Source: Trametopsis cervina
Taxonomy: Eukaryota; Basidiomycota; Agaricomycetes; Polyporales; Irpicaceae
DNA: 64,000 nt
NCBI GenBank assembly: GCA_022385755.1
Contig: MU278359.1
Location: 625,859 to 689,858, forward strand
Direction of reading: 5' to 3'
Part shown: positions 1 to 12,416 of the stretch, in pieces
Layout: every line of letters starts with the position of its first letter
Position numbering within the stretch: position 1 is the first letter of the stretch
Notes under the pieces: model-generated
Seen by the model: the letters and a program-made list of their open reading frames with translations, nothing else
Database searches by the model: none
What the model was told of the DNA's origin: nothing
Program-made: the position numbers and the translations under genes

Positions 1-3000
1 TGACTTCTCAGGTCACAGTCATCCTGCTCGCAACCGGCTACTTTATCCCGAGATGGCTGCACGACTCAGGATAGAAAAGGATGGTAGCTCGAGGCAATTG
101 CACGTAACAGCAGACGTTGATGGGTTCATTCTGGACGTCGAATCCTCTATTCCAACATACATCTCATCTTTGATAGATGTCTACCGCCACGGCATGGACC
201 GAGTAGAGCGGTTCTCAACTATCCCCCGTACCCCCACTCAAGTCGCAGATGAGCATTCGCGGTCAAAGACAACGGAGACTGGGTGGAACAACCTTCTGAC
301 GTCGAATATCTTCATGGCACTCACATTCGAGAGTGGCAGAGTCAGGCTATACAGCCAGGCGTACGTCGCGGCTGCAAGAACTCGCGCGATCTCCGTACTT
401 GCCCGCGAACCTTCGGATGACCACTTCCGCGAGCTGGGTGCCGAAGTCTTCGATCTGCCTGTGGTGAGCGTCTGGGGAGAATATAGAGCTAGCCTAGCAG
501 CGAGCAAGGTCTCAAGCAACCACGGACACATGGAGCCCTCCACACTTTTGTTCAAGAGCACAGTGCACTCCAGTCAGAACACCTTGCGGCCCACCTTACT
601 ACCATTCCTGGGGGAAGTAGTCAAGAATGTCGAAGATAGGATGAGGCAAACAAGCAAGCAGGAAGCTCGTTCTCTCGCAGTAACAAGTCCTCGCGGTATT
701 GCCTTACATCTGCCACACGATGACATCACAAATCCGGTGTCAAGCCTGCAAATTAGCCTCAGTTTGCGCATCGATCAATCGAAACTAGAGCTAAGCTGCC
801 AGCCGGACGTAAATGTTATCGCGGGGCTTAATTGGGACAGCGGCGGCTTCGTCGTCAACATCTCCCCAGGTGCTCACAGAGTCACTTTCAGTGGAAGTGT
901 GGGCGGACTGACTGTGGGCCTTAAACATGGTTTCCTCAGCGAAGACTGCATGAAGCTCCATGCTCGTAACCTTGCTTTCACTGTGGACTTTTCCAAGGCC
1001 CGAGGATCTACCGTGAGCTCTGTTTCAGTGGTATGCGACACAGAATTCTCTGGCGGCGTGAGGTTCTCGAGGCTACAGGACATACTATGTTTCAAAGCCG
1101 TATGGCTCGACCGCATACCTGTGTTATCTGCTCCTCCCGCCACGCCAAGCGCTCCAGGGCCAAGAAGCACTGGTCACACAAGCATTAATCTTGCTTCCTC
1201 AGGCCAGGAACTGACGACTGTATTAATCCTGCGGCTACGAGAGGTGCGCCTCGATATTGACCTTGGCCAATCAATCACGTCCATCCAACTCAACCTGCGT
1301 GACGCTATTCTTCGTACCCGGATGAATGAGGCAGTCTCTGAGGTCTCCTTGTCCGTCTCTGATGTTGCTGCCACAGCCAGCGGGAACGTTACGGGACAAA
1401 TAGATGTCCCAGGCTTTATGTTCCAGACTACCCGGAAGGAGCGTAGCTCTTCAGACAATAGCGGTCGTCTCCTGGACCTGCAGATGACGAGTGGGCCCTT
1501 GGTTATCGATTTGGAGTCTGAGTACCAGAAGATTCTGCTATATAGGTGCGTCTATGTAGTATTTGGGTCTATTTGTTGCTAAGGCAGCGTAGGGCGGAGC
1601 CGTTGGACATCCACATATACGACGATTGGTCGAGATTCAGTCCAATCATCGCAGCAGATGACAGACGCGTTCGCCTAACATTCACGGTGAAAGGATCTGC
1701 GGTGACGGCTGTAATGAGCGTTGGCACGGTCCCAAAGCTAGTGTCTTACGGAAACAAGTTCAAAGCGAACCTGAAAGCTCAGAAAGAAGGTGCACGGCGA
1801 GAATCTAAGGCATTCAGGATGGCAAACTCTCCTAAGCCGGAGAACCCCCTCTCAGAGGTAGCAAACGCCATCTTCAGCTCAGCACGCAATAAGCTCATGG
1901 AGGAGCCTGGGTTCGATGGAGCGATCGGTCAGAGACTGAGCCTGAAACTACAGACGCTCCAACTTGTCGTGTTCCCTCGCACTCTAACCGACCCAGAATT
2001 GGCGCAGTTCATTGGTGCAAACATCCATGCGCGGTTGGATCGCGTCGTGGAGTCGGACACACTCCCTCCTGCACGAGACCTGCAGCTGTCATTCTCTTCG
2101 ATATCAATTTCAAAGGTTACTTCGCTTAATTACCCACTCGTCGCCAAGTTGTCGAGGCCCAGCACAAATTGTCAAGAATGGCTGGCTTTACTCACCAAGG
2201 ACGCCTTAGAAGCGACGATATTTAGTCTTCCCGCCATGTTCATGCAGATGCATAGTGATGAGGTAGTAGAAGAAGGCCTGCGGGTGCTTCCTTACGACTT
2301 CACCAGCAAGTTTTCGGACGGTGTCGGTGTACGCGAGGAGGACATCTATATCACGCTGAACATGTCTCTGTACTCATGGCTGACAATCCTTCGCAAGACT
2401 TTTGCACGTGAAATGGAGCAAGTCCAAGCATCCGCCGACGCACGAGGGGTGGTTGGGTCAGCCCAGATTCCTGCGCTGCGCAGAAGTAAAGCCCCGGATG
2501 TTCTACAAATACGCCAGGAGAAGGAGACAGACCCCTCTCGGAGTCATACCAGTTCCCCTGGCCCCGTCTCCGCGAAAGGTCGTGCCCCTCTGTTACACAC
2601 GAAGTCGACCCCTACGAGATTCAATTCACTTTCTCCATCGACATCGGAGTTCCCCACTTCGCCGCATAGTTCCCAAACGCCAAGTACCGCGGCGGGAACG
2701 CGATTCCCAATCTCCAGTCCGGTGGAGGAAGCAGAAGGAGGTTCACGCGCTCCATCTCCAGGTCTTCCGGTGAACAAGAAAGCGGCGGGGTTGTCTTATC
2801 GGGCGCGAAGGAGGACCATCGAAAGGCTTACTTTGAAACAGCTGGGAGAGGCTACTCCGGATGTCATGCATCCGTTCTTCATGAAGACGGCCGGCTTCAG
2901 TCTGGAAGACTCCCTTCCGCAATACGTACACGAGTATGCCACGATGCCGACAGAAGAAATCATGAAGGCGTTGCTGAAGTTGTACAGCAAACAATTGAAG

Positions 3001-3027
3001 GTGGATGGGATGCAGGAGCTCTTGTGA
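1..3027 (+). CDS. CSF1: CSF1-like bridge-type lipid transfer protein, C-terminal part (5' end outside window)
   Basis: The reading frame is open from base 2 to a stop at 3025-3027, interrupted by one short intron (most likely 1546-1592, TAG acceptor, phase 2; an in-frame alternative acceptor ends at 1583). The first in-frame ATG (53) is probably internal because the frame runs off the window edge. The sequence is beta-rich and polar, then has a Ser/Pro-rich low-complexity stretch (about 2520-2780), and ends with a conserved-looking tail containing KTAGFSLEDSLPQYVHEYAT. I recognise this tail as resembling the C-terminus of fungal Csf1, a giant protein of ER contact sites thought to move lipids between membranes (family knowledge, not proven here). 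It converges on YIP1, with 127 bp between stop codons. Assignment is by memory of the tail and is moderately sure. Confidence 0.68.
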
Positions 3028-3154
3028 TAGTACATTCCAACGTTGTGTGTCTTGCTGTCGTATGCTGTCGAATCTCTACTGTTTATTGATATTGGCGTTA
3101 TAATGATATTGTACCCTCTCCATACAAAATCACTTGGTGTACTTTTTGTATCAG

Positions 3155-4115
<961 letters not shown>

Positions 4116-4318
4116 TCGTGAAAGGTTACGCCAAAGTGTGTAGGAGAGAGAGTTTGTACAGGTGGTCGAGAGAGGTGGATGTCACGAAATGCAGCTGAAG
4201 GTGTCCTTACGTGGAAGCCGCGGTTGTCTGCGGGCGTGCATTGCAAAAGGCGCCCACTGCTCTATCGGGGGCAGTTTCTGATCGCTCCGCTACTTTTGCC
4301 TCGTCTACTTCCGCCACC

Positions 4319-5389
4319 ATGGTCAGTTGTGCTACCTGTGTTTTCTGGACACACAGATACTAATAAAACTTTGTATTACTTTATATAGCCTCAGGTATGA
4401 AGACACTTACTTGACTGGCGGATACCCGCTAAATTTATCACCAACAGAACGAGTATATTGAGGAGCACATCAAAAGACATGGTAGACGGTTAGATTACTA
4501 CGAGCGAAAGTGCGTCTTCATCAGCTTCAAGGTGGCTACGAGTTACTCACATAAGAATTCTATAGGCGCAAGCGTGAGGCCCGTGAAGCTCATCGCTCGT
4601 CCGCGGTCGCCCAAAAAGCTTTCGGTCTGAAGGCGAAGTTGCTGCACGCGAAGCGCCACGCCGAGAAGGTCCAACTGAAAAAGACTCTCAAGGCACACGA
4701 CGAGCGGAATGTGAAGCAGAAAGACTCTGGAGCCGTACCAGAAGGTGCTCTGCCCACATACCTGCTCGACCGCGAGGGACAAAAAGACGCGAAGGCACTG
4801 TCGAGTGCGATCAAGGAGAAGCGGAAGGACAAGGCTGCGAAGTATGCGGTGCCGCTGCCGAAGGTCAGGGGTATCGCAGAGGACGAGATGTTCAAGGTGA
4901 TGCGGACGGGAAAGAGCAAGAAGAAGGCATGGAAGAGGATGGTGACGAAGGCGACGTTCGTCGGAGAGGGGTTCACACGAAAACCGGTGAAGATGGAGAG
5001 ATTCATTCGGCCAATGGCCATGCGGTACAAAAAGGCGAATGTCACACATCGTATGTCTTCCCCTTTCTGTGTCAGACGCAGCGATACTGAGACCTTTGCC
5101 GTAGCGGATCTCAAAGCGACGTTCCAGCTCCAGATACTCGGTGTCAAGAAGAACCCGCAATCACCAATGTACACACAGTTGGGGGTACTTACCAAGGGAA
5201 CAGTGATCGAGGTCAACGTCTCAGAGTTGGGAATGGTCACCGCTGGTGGCAAGGTCGTCTTCGGAAAGTATGCTCAAGTGACGAACAACCCCGAGAACGA
5301 CGGCTGCATCAATGCTGTGCTTCGTAAGTTTTTTTTTCTTCTATCTTTGCTAGATGTTCCTGGCACTGATATAATCTGCAGTCGTATGA
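4319..5389 (+). CDS. NSA2: Ribosome biogenesis protein NSA2 (60S assembly factor)
   Basis: Six exons give exactly 260 aa, the usual family length: 4319-4321 (ATG only), 4389-4394 (CCTCAG, Pro-Gln), 4448-4509, 4566-5050, 5105-5323, 5382-5389. The spliced protein starts [10 protein letters not shown] and ends INAVLLV, both as in Nsa2. Internal hallmarks include [56 protein letters not shown] and [19 protein letters not shown]. The ATG lies in a good context (CCGCCACCATGG). Nsa2 is a nucleolar/nuclear factor on pre-60S particles needed for 27S rRNA processing. The two first introns (67 and 53 nt) have TATAG and ACAG acceptors; the first donor (GTCAGT) is weaker. The split of the first three codons over three exons is inferred from conservation of MPQN at the N-terminus. 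Confidence 0.95.
4389..4394 (+). other. 6-nt microexon of NSA2
   Basis: CCTCAG encodes Pro-Gln, residues 2-3 of Nsa2. It is preceded by TATATAG (acceptor) and followed by GTATGA (donor). It is the only piece between the ATG exon and exon 3 that restores the conserved MPQN start. Inferred from the sequence; transcript data would decide. Confidence 0.8.
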
Positions 5390-5948
5390 GAGGCTTCATC
5401 GTTCCGCATTGCACATTGTCATCTCACACTCTTTGTCGCACGTATATCTCCCCATGCTTTCTGTAATCTACTGTAATATCGTGTGCAGGTCGTGCACTCT
5501 ATAGGTCATGCCGCAAGTTATGCTCTTTACATGTCTGATGAGCACGCGCGAAAGTTCTACTTCAGCCACAGCTGCGCTTGCATTTTTACTACAGCTATGC
5601 GAGTGTTGAGTGACTGAGCAGCACCGGGAAACAGGGGCAGCGAACGTTGCCACCCGGGGCGAGCTCCCCGTCCTACTCCCGCGCACTCTTACACATACAT
5701 CTCCCTCCTTGCTCAGGGTACGATATCTTATCTCCAGGGGTAGCGCGCGGGAGTGGTCCGGGGTCCTTACCCTATCTGGCAGCGTTGTGCCCTAGTTTTG
5801 TCAGGAAGTGCACTTACGAGTTATTATGCCATTGGTGACAAAAGCCACATGAGGGTATATTGATTTAGCGGGCCAGGTACTTTACAATCCCAGAGGTATT
5901 AGTACATTAGTTAGGTATCTTCCTATGTTCTCAGTCAAAATCACACCC
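5390..5948. other. Intergenic region, no gene seen
   Basis: About 560 bp between the convergent 3' ends of NSA2 and the BTB gene. Only short unsupported reading frames are present; no repeat or RNA gene was recognised. Confidence 0.6.
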
Positions 5949-7136
5949 TCATATCGTGCACTAAAAAAAGAGCGAGGTGGTCGAATGAGCATGCGTTGAA
6001 CGCGGGCACGATGTACAACTCACATCTGCCAGTATCCACTCTGTGACGAGGTGCTTGATGTGCGATTCGAGCGACTCGCGGCAGTCGCGGCACTTGATAG
6101 CCTCGATAAGGCTGGCCATGCCGGATTCAATGCCCGTGCGAGCCAACGCTGGACAACGTCTGTGGTGAGCGGCAACACGAGCGTAACATGCCCGAATCGT
6201 ACTTACCGGGAGTAGCGGTGTAATACACCTGCGCGCACGCCAGCTGGAAAGCGCGAGCGACGATCTGGCGTTGCTCGGCGGAGCAGTAAGGCTTGGCGAT
6301 GTGCGGGTAGAGAGGAGCGTTGAGGAGCCGCTTGAGGGCGTCTATCCGCATGCTGTGGAGGCGGAGGAGGCGCTGCAGGTAGAGGGTGCCTATGGTGTGC
6401 ACGACGGCGGACGGAAGGAGGTGGAGCGGGATGTGCAGCGTGTAGGCGGATGCAGCGACTGCAAGCTCCTCGCACGCGTGCGCTGCGGCGAGGGCAAAGG
6501 TCTCCATCGGACTACACGGCGCGTGTAGCAGAACGGTGTCGTACAGCGGCGCGCCACGCGCGAGGTAGCGCTGCGCGTCGAGGCCGTACGTGTGTTGGGC
6601 GGAGACGGCAGCGGCGAGGCAGGCGAGGGAGGGGCGGTAGGCGTCGCAGGAGATTTCGTATAGGCAGTGTAGGACGACGTTGAGGACTTCTGCCCGGTCG
6701 TTGACAAGGCAGATGAACGGTTCTAAGCACGTGGGTTGGAGGCCGAGGGGTAATAGCCCGCCGAAGCGGTTGGAGGAGGCAGCGTAGAGCCTGCGGGAGT
6801 GCAGGAAGAAATAAACCTGGTCGGAGCTGCTGATGACGATGTCCGGCGCAGATGGGTCGAGGCCGGCGTCGAGGCTGAAAGTGCTTGAGACCTCAATTGT
6901 AGGCAGATACGGGGAGGGGACCGGTGGGCTGGTTGTAGAGTGTGTACCAGCCTTTGGGAGATTAATAACGAGGCTGATATCGGACGGACGAGGAGAGGAC
7001 AGCCCTCTACGAGTGCGAGAGTGGGTGGACCTACTGGTGTGCCGGGGGTGAGCGGGGACATTGATGAGCTTTCGCTGTCCAAGCCGCTCTCGACCATGAT
7101 CCCGGCGAAGACGTGGGGGTTGAAGCAGTCAGTCAT
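5949..7136 (-). CDS. BTB-domain protein of the Agaricomycete type
   Basis: Four exons fit by phase: 7136-7035, 6951-6207, 6148-6024, 5960-5949 (the last holds only Cys-Thr-Ile-stop). After a short Ser/Pro-rich N-terminus the protein shows a degenerate BTB/POZ fold: DIVISSSDQVYFFLHSRRLY, then SNRFGGLLP, then helices with LNVVLHCLYEIS, ETFALAAAHACEELAVAAS and GTLYLQRLLRLH. A typical C-terminal module follows with two Cys in IKCRDCRESLESHIKHLVTEW. This architecture (BTB, helical extension, terminal C-x2-C helix) is common in large mushroom BTB families whose substrates are unknown. The first intron (7034-6952) is the least certain because its acceptor (CCAAAG) is weak. No function beyond a protein-protein interaction scaffold can be claimed. 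Confidence 0.8.
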
Positions 7137-8046
7137 CTGCAGTTGAGAGGTCGGTGTTGTGTGAGTAGATTGTACTGACGGATAAGTGCAGCGAGGTCAG
7201 CGAGGCCTGGGAGAGAGGTGGTGGTTGGGGGCAGAGTGATGGGTAGTTGGTACTTATCGTCGAAGAGAAGTGGTGTACGGGAAAGCGCGTCAGGACAGAC
7301 TCTACACCTAGCGCTCGATGTGTGGTCAAGTGTTGAGTATTATTGATTGAGTGTTGTGGGAACCGCGTTAGCGCCAAGGGAGTACGCGGTGCGAGCCTCG
7401 TCGCGTTCTGCACTGCGTTGTAAAATGTCGAAAGATTGCGGTCAGCTTTCAGGCTTTTAATACCAAATCTACAGCTACAGACTATACACTGACCCCAATA
7501 TTATTATTTTTGCGATCAATCGACACAGAGACATCTTCCCGACGTGTCCAAGGTGTTTGGACACTATTTGAACGGGGTTGGGCCGACGAGCAGAACGTGG
7601 TCGTCGTGGTTTGCGAAGCCTGCGGATCCATCATGGAACCGGCACGTTTAAACCCAGACCGGCTTGCACTGAAGAAGTGGCTGGCACTGAAGCGCAGATT
7701 GAATCCTCATCGCCGAACTTCGCCGCTAATATTCATTTGCTGCCTTCTATAAAAATGACCTCACACACATCGCAGAGATATAATCTTACTGTACTGTGGT
7801 TGTGGATACCGTATTGAACGGAGGTTCCACACTGGCTCGTTTGTTTCCTTGCTGCATATGTTTTTTCACACGCCGCCAATAGTGTGTGATGGGCGCCTAT
7901 CCAATGAAGTAAACGATCATCTTGAGCTTGCTATTTAGCACTCTATTTACCGCCACCCACCTCTGCTTCACGCCCATTTCGCAGTCTGCAGCCCTGTTGT
8001 GACCACTCAACCTCAGTACCTGCTATATCTTCGCCCACGACACGCC
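7137..8046. other. Intergenic region between divergent BTB and PRKRIP1-like genes
   Basis: About 910 bp, presumably holding both promoters. Short frames near 7510-7820 have no recognisable similarity and poor splice support. Nothing else was seen. Confidence 0.55.
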
Positions 8047-8756
8047 ATGTCGACGTCGCCACGAGGATCAGCCTCACCAGCACCCGGTACAGGTCCGCGC
8101 CATGCACTCACAGCGGTAGAGAAGCAGCGGGCTCAGCTCGACCGACTCCTGAAGAACCCAGAAAAGCCCGCATATGTCCCTCCTCCGCCCAAGGACAAAA
8201 CGATCAGGCCCGCGAGAGAGATGATGAAGAACGTGCAAGGCTCTAGTGCTGGTGCGGGATCAGGGGAGTTCCACGTTTACAAAGCCAGTCGAAGGCGAGA
8301 GTACGAACGACTAAAGTTGATGGAAGACGAGGCTGCAAAGGTGCGTCACTGCTGGTTTGTGCTAGTGTTGTGCCTCGACAACTCATACCTCTGTAGGAGG
8401 CTCTCGAGGCAGAGTTTGAGGCGAAGAAGAGAGAGAGGGATTCCAAAGCGGACGCTAAGACGGCAAAGAACAGGGCAAAACGGCAAAAGCAGAAGGAGCG
8501 CGCCAAGGGAGGCAAGCATGATGGCAAAGATGGGGCGTCCGGCGGCAGAGCAGACGGCGGAGCGGAGGTCCCTCTCAAGAAACGACGGCTGGTTAATGGA
8601 CAAGAGTTGGTGTTCAAGCGACGAGACGGGGAGGACAGTGACTCTGATGAGGTTGGCCCTATGCCAACTCGTACAGAAGAGGAAGATGTACCAGCCGCGT
8701 CTGAGGCTGTTCCCGTCGTCCTAGCCCAACGGATCATCATTCACGAGGACGATTGA
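8047..8756 (+). CDS. PRKRIP1 homologue (DUF1168), spliceosome-associated
   Basis: Two exons, 8047-8340 and 8397-8756, with a 56-nt phase-0 intron, give 217 aa. The core matches PRKR-interacting protein 1: a QRAQLDRLLKNPEK stretch, then GSSAGAGSGEFHVY, then RRREYERLKLMEDEA leading into a long Lys/Arg/Glu-rich helix. The C-terminus is acidic (EDSDSDE). In animals this protein is found in catalytic spliceosomes and binds dsRNA; the long basic helix is the RNA-contacting part (family knowledge). The ATG at 8047 follows an upstream stop-rich leader and begins M-S-T-S-P-R-G. It converges on the second BTB gene with 209 bp between stop codons. Confidence 0.88.
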
Positions 8757-8965
8757 AGTCCATTGTATGTGTCATAGTCATGTATTTCTATCACGGACGT
8801 TACTGCTCTGTTTAATTTTTTCAAGGTTCTCTCATCCCAGCCTTTCGAGCCTGAACAAAACCTCGTGCATCAGAGTGACACGGAAGTGTCTACAATACGC
8901 TGAGACCTGTGTGCATACTAAGGTGAGAGACTCGGACATGAAGCTGACGGTTTGATCTACCGAGT

Positions 8966-9848
8966 TCACGACTTGATCTCGCCAAACACTTTCGTTATCG
9001 CCCAAGAAACTCTGCCCTTCGTATATCGCGGTTCGGGGCCGAAAAGCCAGGCAACGGGCTGTGGGGCTGAGGGCGTTGGCCTTGGACTGCTTGGCTCTGG
9101 AGATGCTGGGTGTGATCTGTTGTCACGAAGAACCTCTCTGGCTTTTACGAGCAGAATCGCAGTCTCCCAGCCTATTCTGGTCGCTTCCCATAATTCCAGG
9201 GGATCTTCCCGTTCGCATAAAGCGCAGTACGCTTCGCGTTTCCAGCTCGCGATGTCGAATTTGCTCGCCAGATAGATTTTCTCTACAGGATTCCGATTTC
9301 CTCTTAGCAACTCTGCGAGCTTCTGCACCGCTTGTTCGCGGATTGCGTCGAAAAAGAACCGTGTTGAGATGGACAAGAGATCGCTCCAGAATTTCAAGTC
9401 AGCAGGCAAATTTGGGTCTCTACGATGTGATCATGATAAACGGATCAATAATAAGATTTGTACAAATAATACCCTGCTCACCGACGATAAAAGAAAGTTA
9501 GTAGGGCCTCAAATTCAGCTACCCTAACGTCTGGAAGAGGGATGATCTCTTCCTGCGCTGTATTATCATTTCCCACGGGAAGACTGAACATGCTTTCGAA
9601 CAGTTCCGATCCCTGAGATAGGAAGTGGCGATGAACCTTGAATAACGTGTTTTCGACCTCATAACGTGCTTCCGTTAAGTGAGAAAAATACACATGGAAC
9701 AGCTGAGACTTACCCGGAAGACAGCCATCCTATCTTCCAGATAGAACCGGTAGTGTTTTGTGGGGATGTCCTGTGAAGGAGCATCATATAGTGATGGTGG
9801 AAGGCTCGGTGGGCTGGATATATCTGGGGAAGACGAGGGCGGTGACAT
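8966..9848 (-). CDS. Small BTB-domain protein, Agaricomycete type
   Basis: Three exons, 9848-9714, 9657-9482 and 9419-8966, give 254 aa. The N-terminus is Ser/Pro-rich. The BTB core reads HYRFYLEDRMAVFR joined to VENTLFKVHRHFLSQGSELF, then MFSLP and LPDVRVAEFEALLTFFYR; these are hallmarks of the BTB proteins expanded in mushrooms. Exon 3 is the helical extension, with WSDLLSISTRFFFDAIREQA and several Trp. The first intron's 56-nt placement was chosen because it restores the conserved V-x-D/E-x-L-F-K-V-H strand; a closer acceptor breaks the frame. The function is unknown, probably a protein-interaction adaptor. It belongs to the same general family as the gene at 5949-7136 but is not a close copy. 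Confidence 0.87.
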
Positions 9849-10367
9849 ATTGGTAGAGAGGATGGCTGGAGAGAGGCTGTAGTATAAGTATCCCACAAAG
9901 TATGGCACTGTTTGCAAGTGAGAGCGCTGCGTCCCCTGCTGGCTTCGCAGATTGGAAGTCATCCAAACTGAGAGGTAGGGTTACATCAAATGCACTGGTA
10001 GAAGCGTACATTCGAACGTCTGGTGACTTGCACAGATAGGAGAGACCATCTCCACAAATACCATAGTGCAGATGCTCCTTCAATTTGGTAGCTAGCAATG
10101 ACTTATTCGTCGGTGCTATGTCTGGAAATGCACCTGTAAATACCCTTGACGCACATTCAGGTGGTACTTCGCAGTTGGTGGCCTTGATTCCGCTGCCATT
10201 GTGAGAATAAATGCTTGTCTCATGAGGGCAATGCGTTGCTCCAATGTAGGCCTGATATCATCCCTCGCGAGATCGCTGGGTTTGACTAAAGAAGGCTGGT
10301 GAAAGCTATTGATGGATATTACATTTGTCTTCAAATTGACTGGACAAGCGCCCGCTTGATTGAACAT
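9784..10367 (-). CDS. Possible hypothetical gene, unrecognised
   Basis: A minus-strand frame starts at an ATG at 10367 and runs to a TACCACCTGAAT|GTGCGT donor. With a 53-nt phase-0 intron it joins a second open stretch containing HYGICGDGLSYLCKSPDVR. The amino-acid composition looks coding, and the start lies about 90 bp upstream of, and divergent from, RMT2. However, its 3' end overlaps the first exon of the BTB gene on the same strand in another frame, so at least one model is wrong there. No family was recognised. Confidence 0.28.
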
Positions 10368-10456
10368 GAACGAGTTTTATTTAATGTTCATCTTTATACA
10401 CTGTCGTCTGCTTGGCCGCAATCACTCATCGTGATCAGGAGCAATAGCTGCTCAAC

Positions 10457-11945
10457 ATGTCTGACGGCGAAGACGACATTATCAATGATGCCGAAATTAA
10501 CGACGCCATCGCGCTCGGAGAGCAGCTGATCAACATTATCCTCGACCGTCAACCATTCGAACTTGTCAAAGCTGTGATAGACGATGGCGCACCGCTCTGG
10601 TTCCAGGACGATGATGGGACGTCGGCATTACATGCAGCAGCATATGTCGAAGACGAACAATTGGTCCAATATCTTTTGGAGAAAGGAGCTATATGGAATA
10701 CAGGTGCGTTTCAAGGTTGGTAGGCTCCATGATCTGATCTCGTTGATGTTTATGTTTAGTGGATAACATGAGCCATAGCTCTGGGGATATTGCCCTCTCT
10801 ATGAACAATGAAGGCATATATACCCTCATTCGAGATGCAGGCATCCGATCGGGTATGTGCTCTTCACCCTACTCACCGTATAGTAAAGAAAAAATCACTA
10901 ACCGTCCCTTGTTAGAACTTCTGCTCACTCTGCTTGCTTCAAAAGACATGCTCTCTAATTCACCACTCTCACTGGTTCTCAAAGCAACGGATACTTCGGC
11001 AGCGGGTTCTACGGAGAACTACCTAACGTCGTCTCTTCGATTTACAAAAGACGAATATGGCCAGGAGATTTGTCTTCTTAAAGTGGATGAATACGAGGAA
11101 GTCGGTGTCATGATGGGCTGGGAACAGGGCATTAGTGAGTGGAAACGTGAATACCTGGATGCGACATTGTTGAAGTGAGTCAGTGTGAAGTGGAAGACAC
11201 AGTCGCCAAACTCTGCCTGGACCATGAAAATCTTCGCACGGGATTAAAAGTGCTGAATGTCGGTTTCGGCCTTGGTATCGTACGTGTTGTGGCCCCGTAC
11301 GCCCTCCATGGCGAGAATTGATTTGCGGTGTCCCACATAGATCGATTCCCTATTTCAAACATTACCTACCAAGCCGGCGCAGCACGTCATAATCGAGGCT
11401 CATCCCGACGTCCTCCAGCACATGCGGGACCTCGGATGGTACGAAAAGCCAGGAGTAAAGATTTTGGAAGGCAAATGGCAAGATTTCATCGAGAGCGAGG
11501 AGCTGCTGAGCGTGGGAGGCTTCGATGTGGTGTATACCGACACGTTCTCCGAAGATTACAAAGGTACGCGCATGTGAAGCTACTGATCCTCGTTTTGATG
11601 CTTACGGATGCGCTGAGATAGAGTTGCACAATTTCTTCGGACACGTACCTGATCTTCTCGAAGGACCAGAGTCGCGCTTCAGCTTCTTCAACGGCCTAGG
11701 AGCAACGAGTACGTCCTCACGCTATTTATATAACAGCTATTCGCTAATTGTGCTCCGTGTCAGATGCGACGTTCTACGATGTGTATACGCGAGTCTCCGA
11801 GCTGCATCTTGCAGAGGTCGGGCTAGACGTCGAATGGAGTGACGTCGACGTGTTCTCTGATAGTATACACCGATGGGGCAAGACACGAGAGTATTTTGGT
11901 CAGCGCCATTATCGTCTTCCTATCGGGCGGATGCGTACGATGTAA
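10457..11945 (+). CDS. RMT2: Type IV protein arginine N-methyltransferase RMT2
   Basis: Six phase-consistent introns split the gene. The N-terminus carries ankyrin-like repeats (DGTSALHAAAYVEDEQLVQYLL). The methyltransferase core follows: TVAKLCLDHENL, the SAM-binding motif LKVLNVGFGLGIIDSLFQ, then HVIIEAHPDVLQHM, GWYEKPGVKILEGKWQD and FDVVYTDTFSEDYKELHNFF. The C-terminus has HRWGKTREYFGQRHYRLPI. Rmt2 delta-N-methylates arginine in ribosomal protein Rpl12 in yeast (family knowledge) and is cytosolic/nuclear. Exon 4 starts at 11191, where the split codon A|TG restores MEDTVAKL. The start at 10457 follows a typical leader, and the protein begins MSDGEDDIIND. The gene appears intact. Confidence 0.95.
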
Positions 11946-12416
11946 TTAATGTTGCACGGATCCCGGACTGGATAGGCAATCATACACTCAACGGTCTTCG
12001 TGGCGTTATGGATTTCGTAGCCCTGATCACGAGCTTCGCTCATACCGGCTCCGTGGATTGTTGAACAGGGCGATCCATGGATGTTGGTTCATGAAAATAC
12101 TTTGGGTACGGTACACGCCGGCGTTTGATATCTCGAGGGCAGTGATTGTTTGATCCAGCGACTCGCGTTTCAAACAGGCAACACCGCTGAGCCCGTAGCA
12201 ACCCCCGCACAGCCGGCGTTCCACGCGCTGATGACGCGCCTAATCACAGCCTGCTATAAAACACTATCAGCGTTGCGCTCACATCCCCCAGGCGGGTCTC
12301 ACTGTTCTTTCTCCACTAATTGTCGACTGGCTCGACATTTATTGTATTTTTCCTTGCTTTCCACTTCAAGTTCTTCATCAGTCAATCGCTTTCTTTTTCA
12401 ATAACAAGTCTACAGC
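11946..12416. other. Intergenic region, promoter of the membrane protein gene
   Basis: About 470 bp. The last 100 bp are C/T-rich and close to the start codon at 12417. No gene was seen. Confidence 0.5.

Noticed and set aside
5949..9848. The two BTB genes as a tandem duplication
   Set aside because: They share only the general mushroom BTB layout; exon structure and sequence differ and a PRKRIP1-like gene lies between them.
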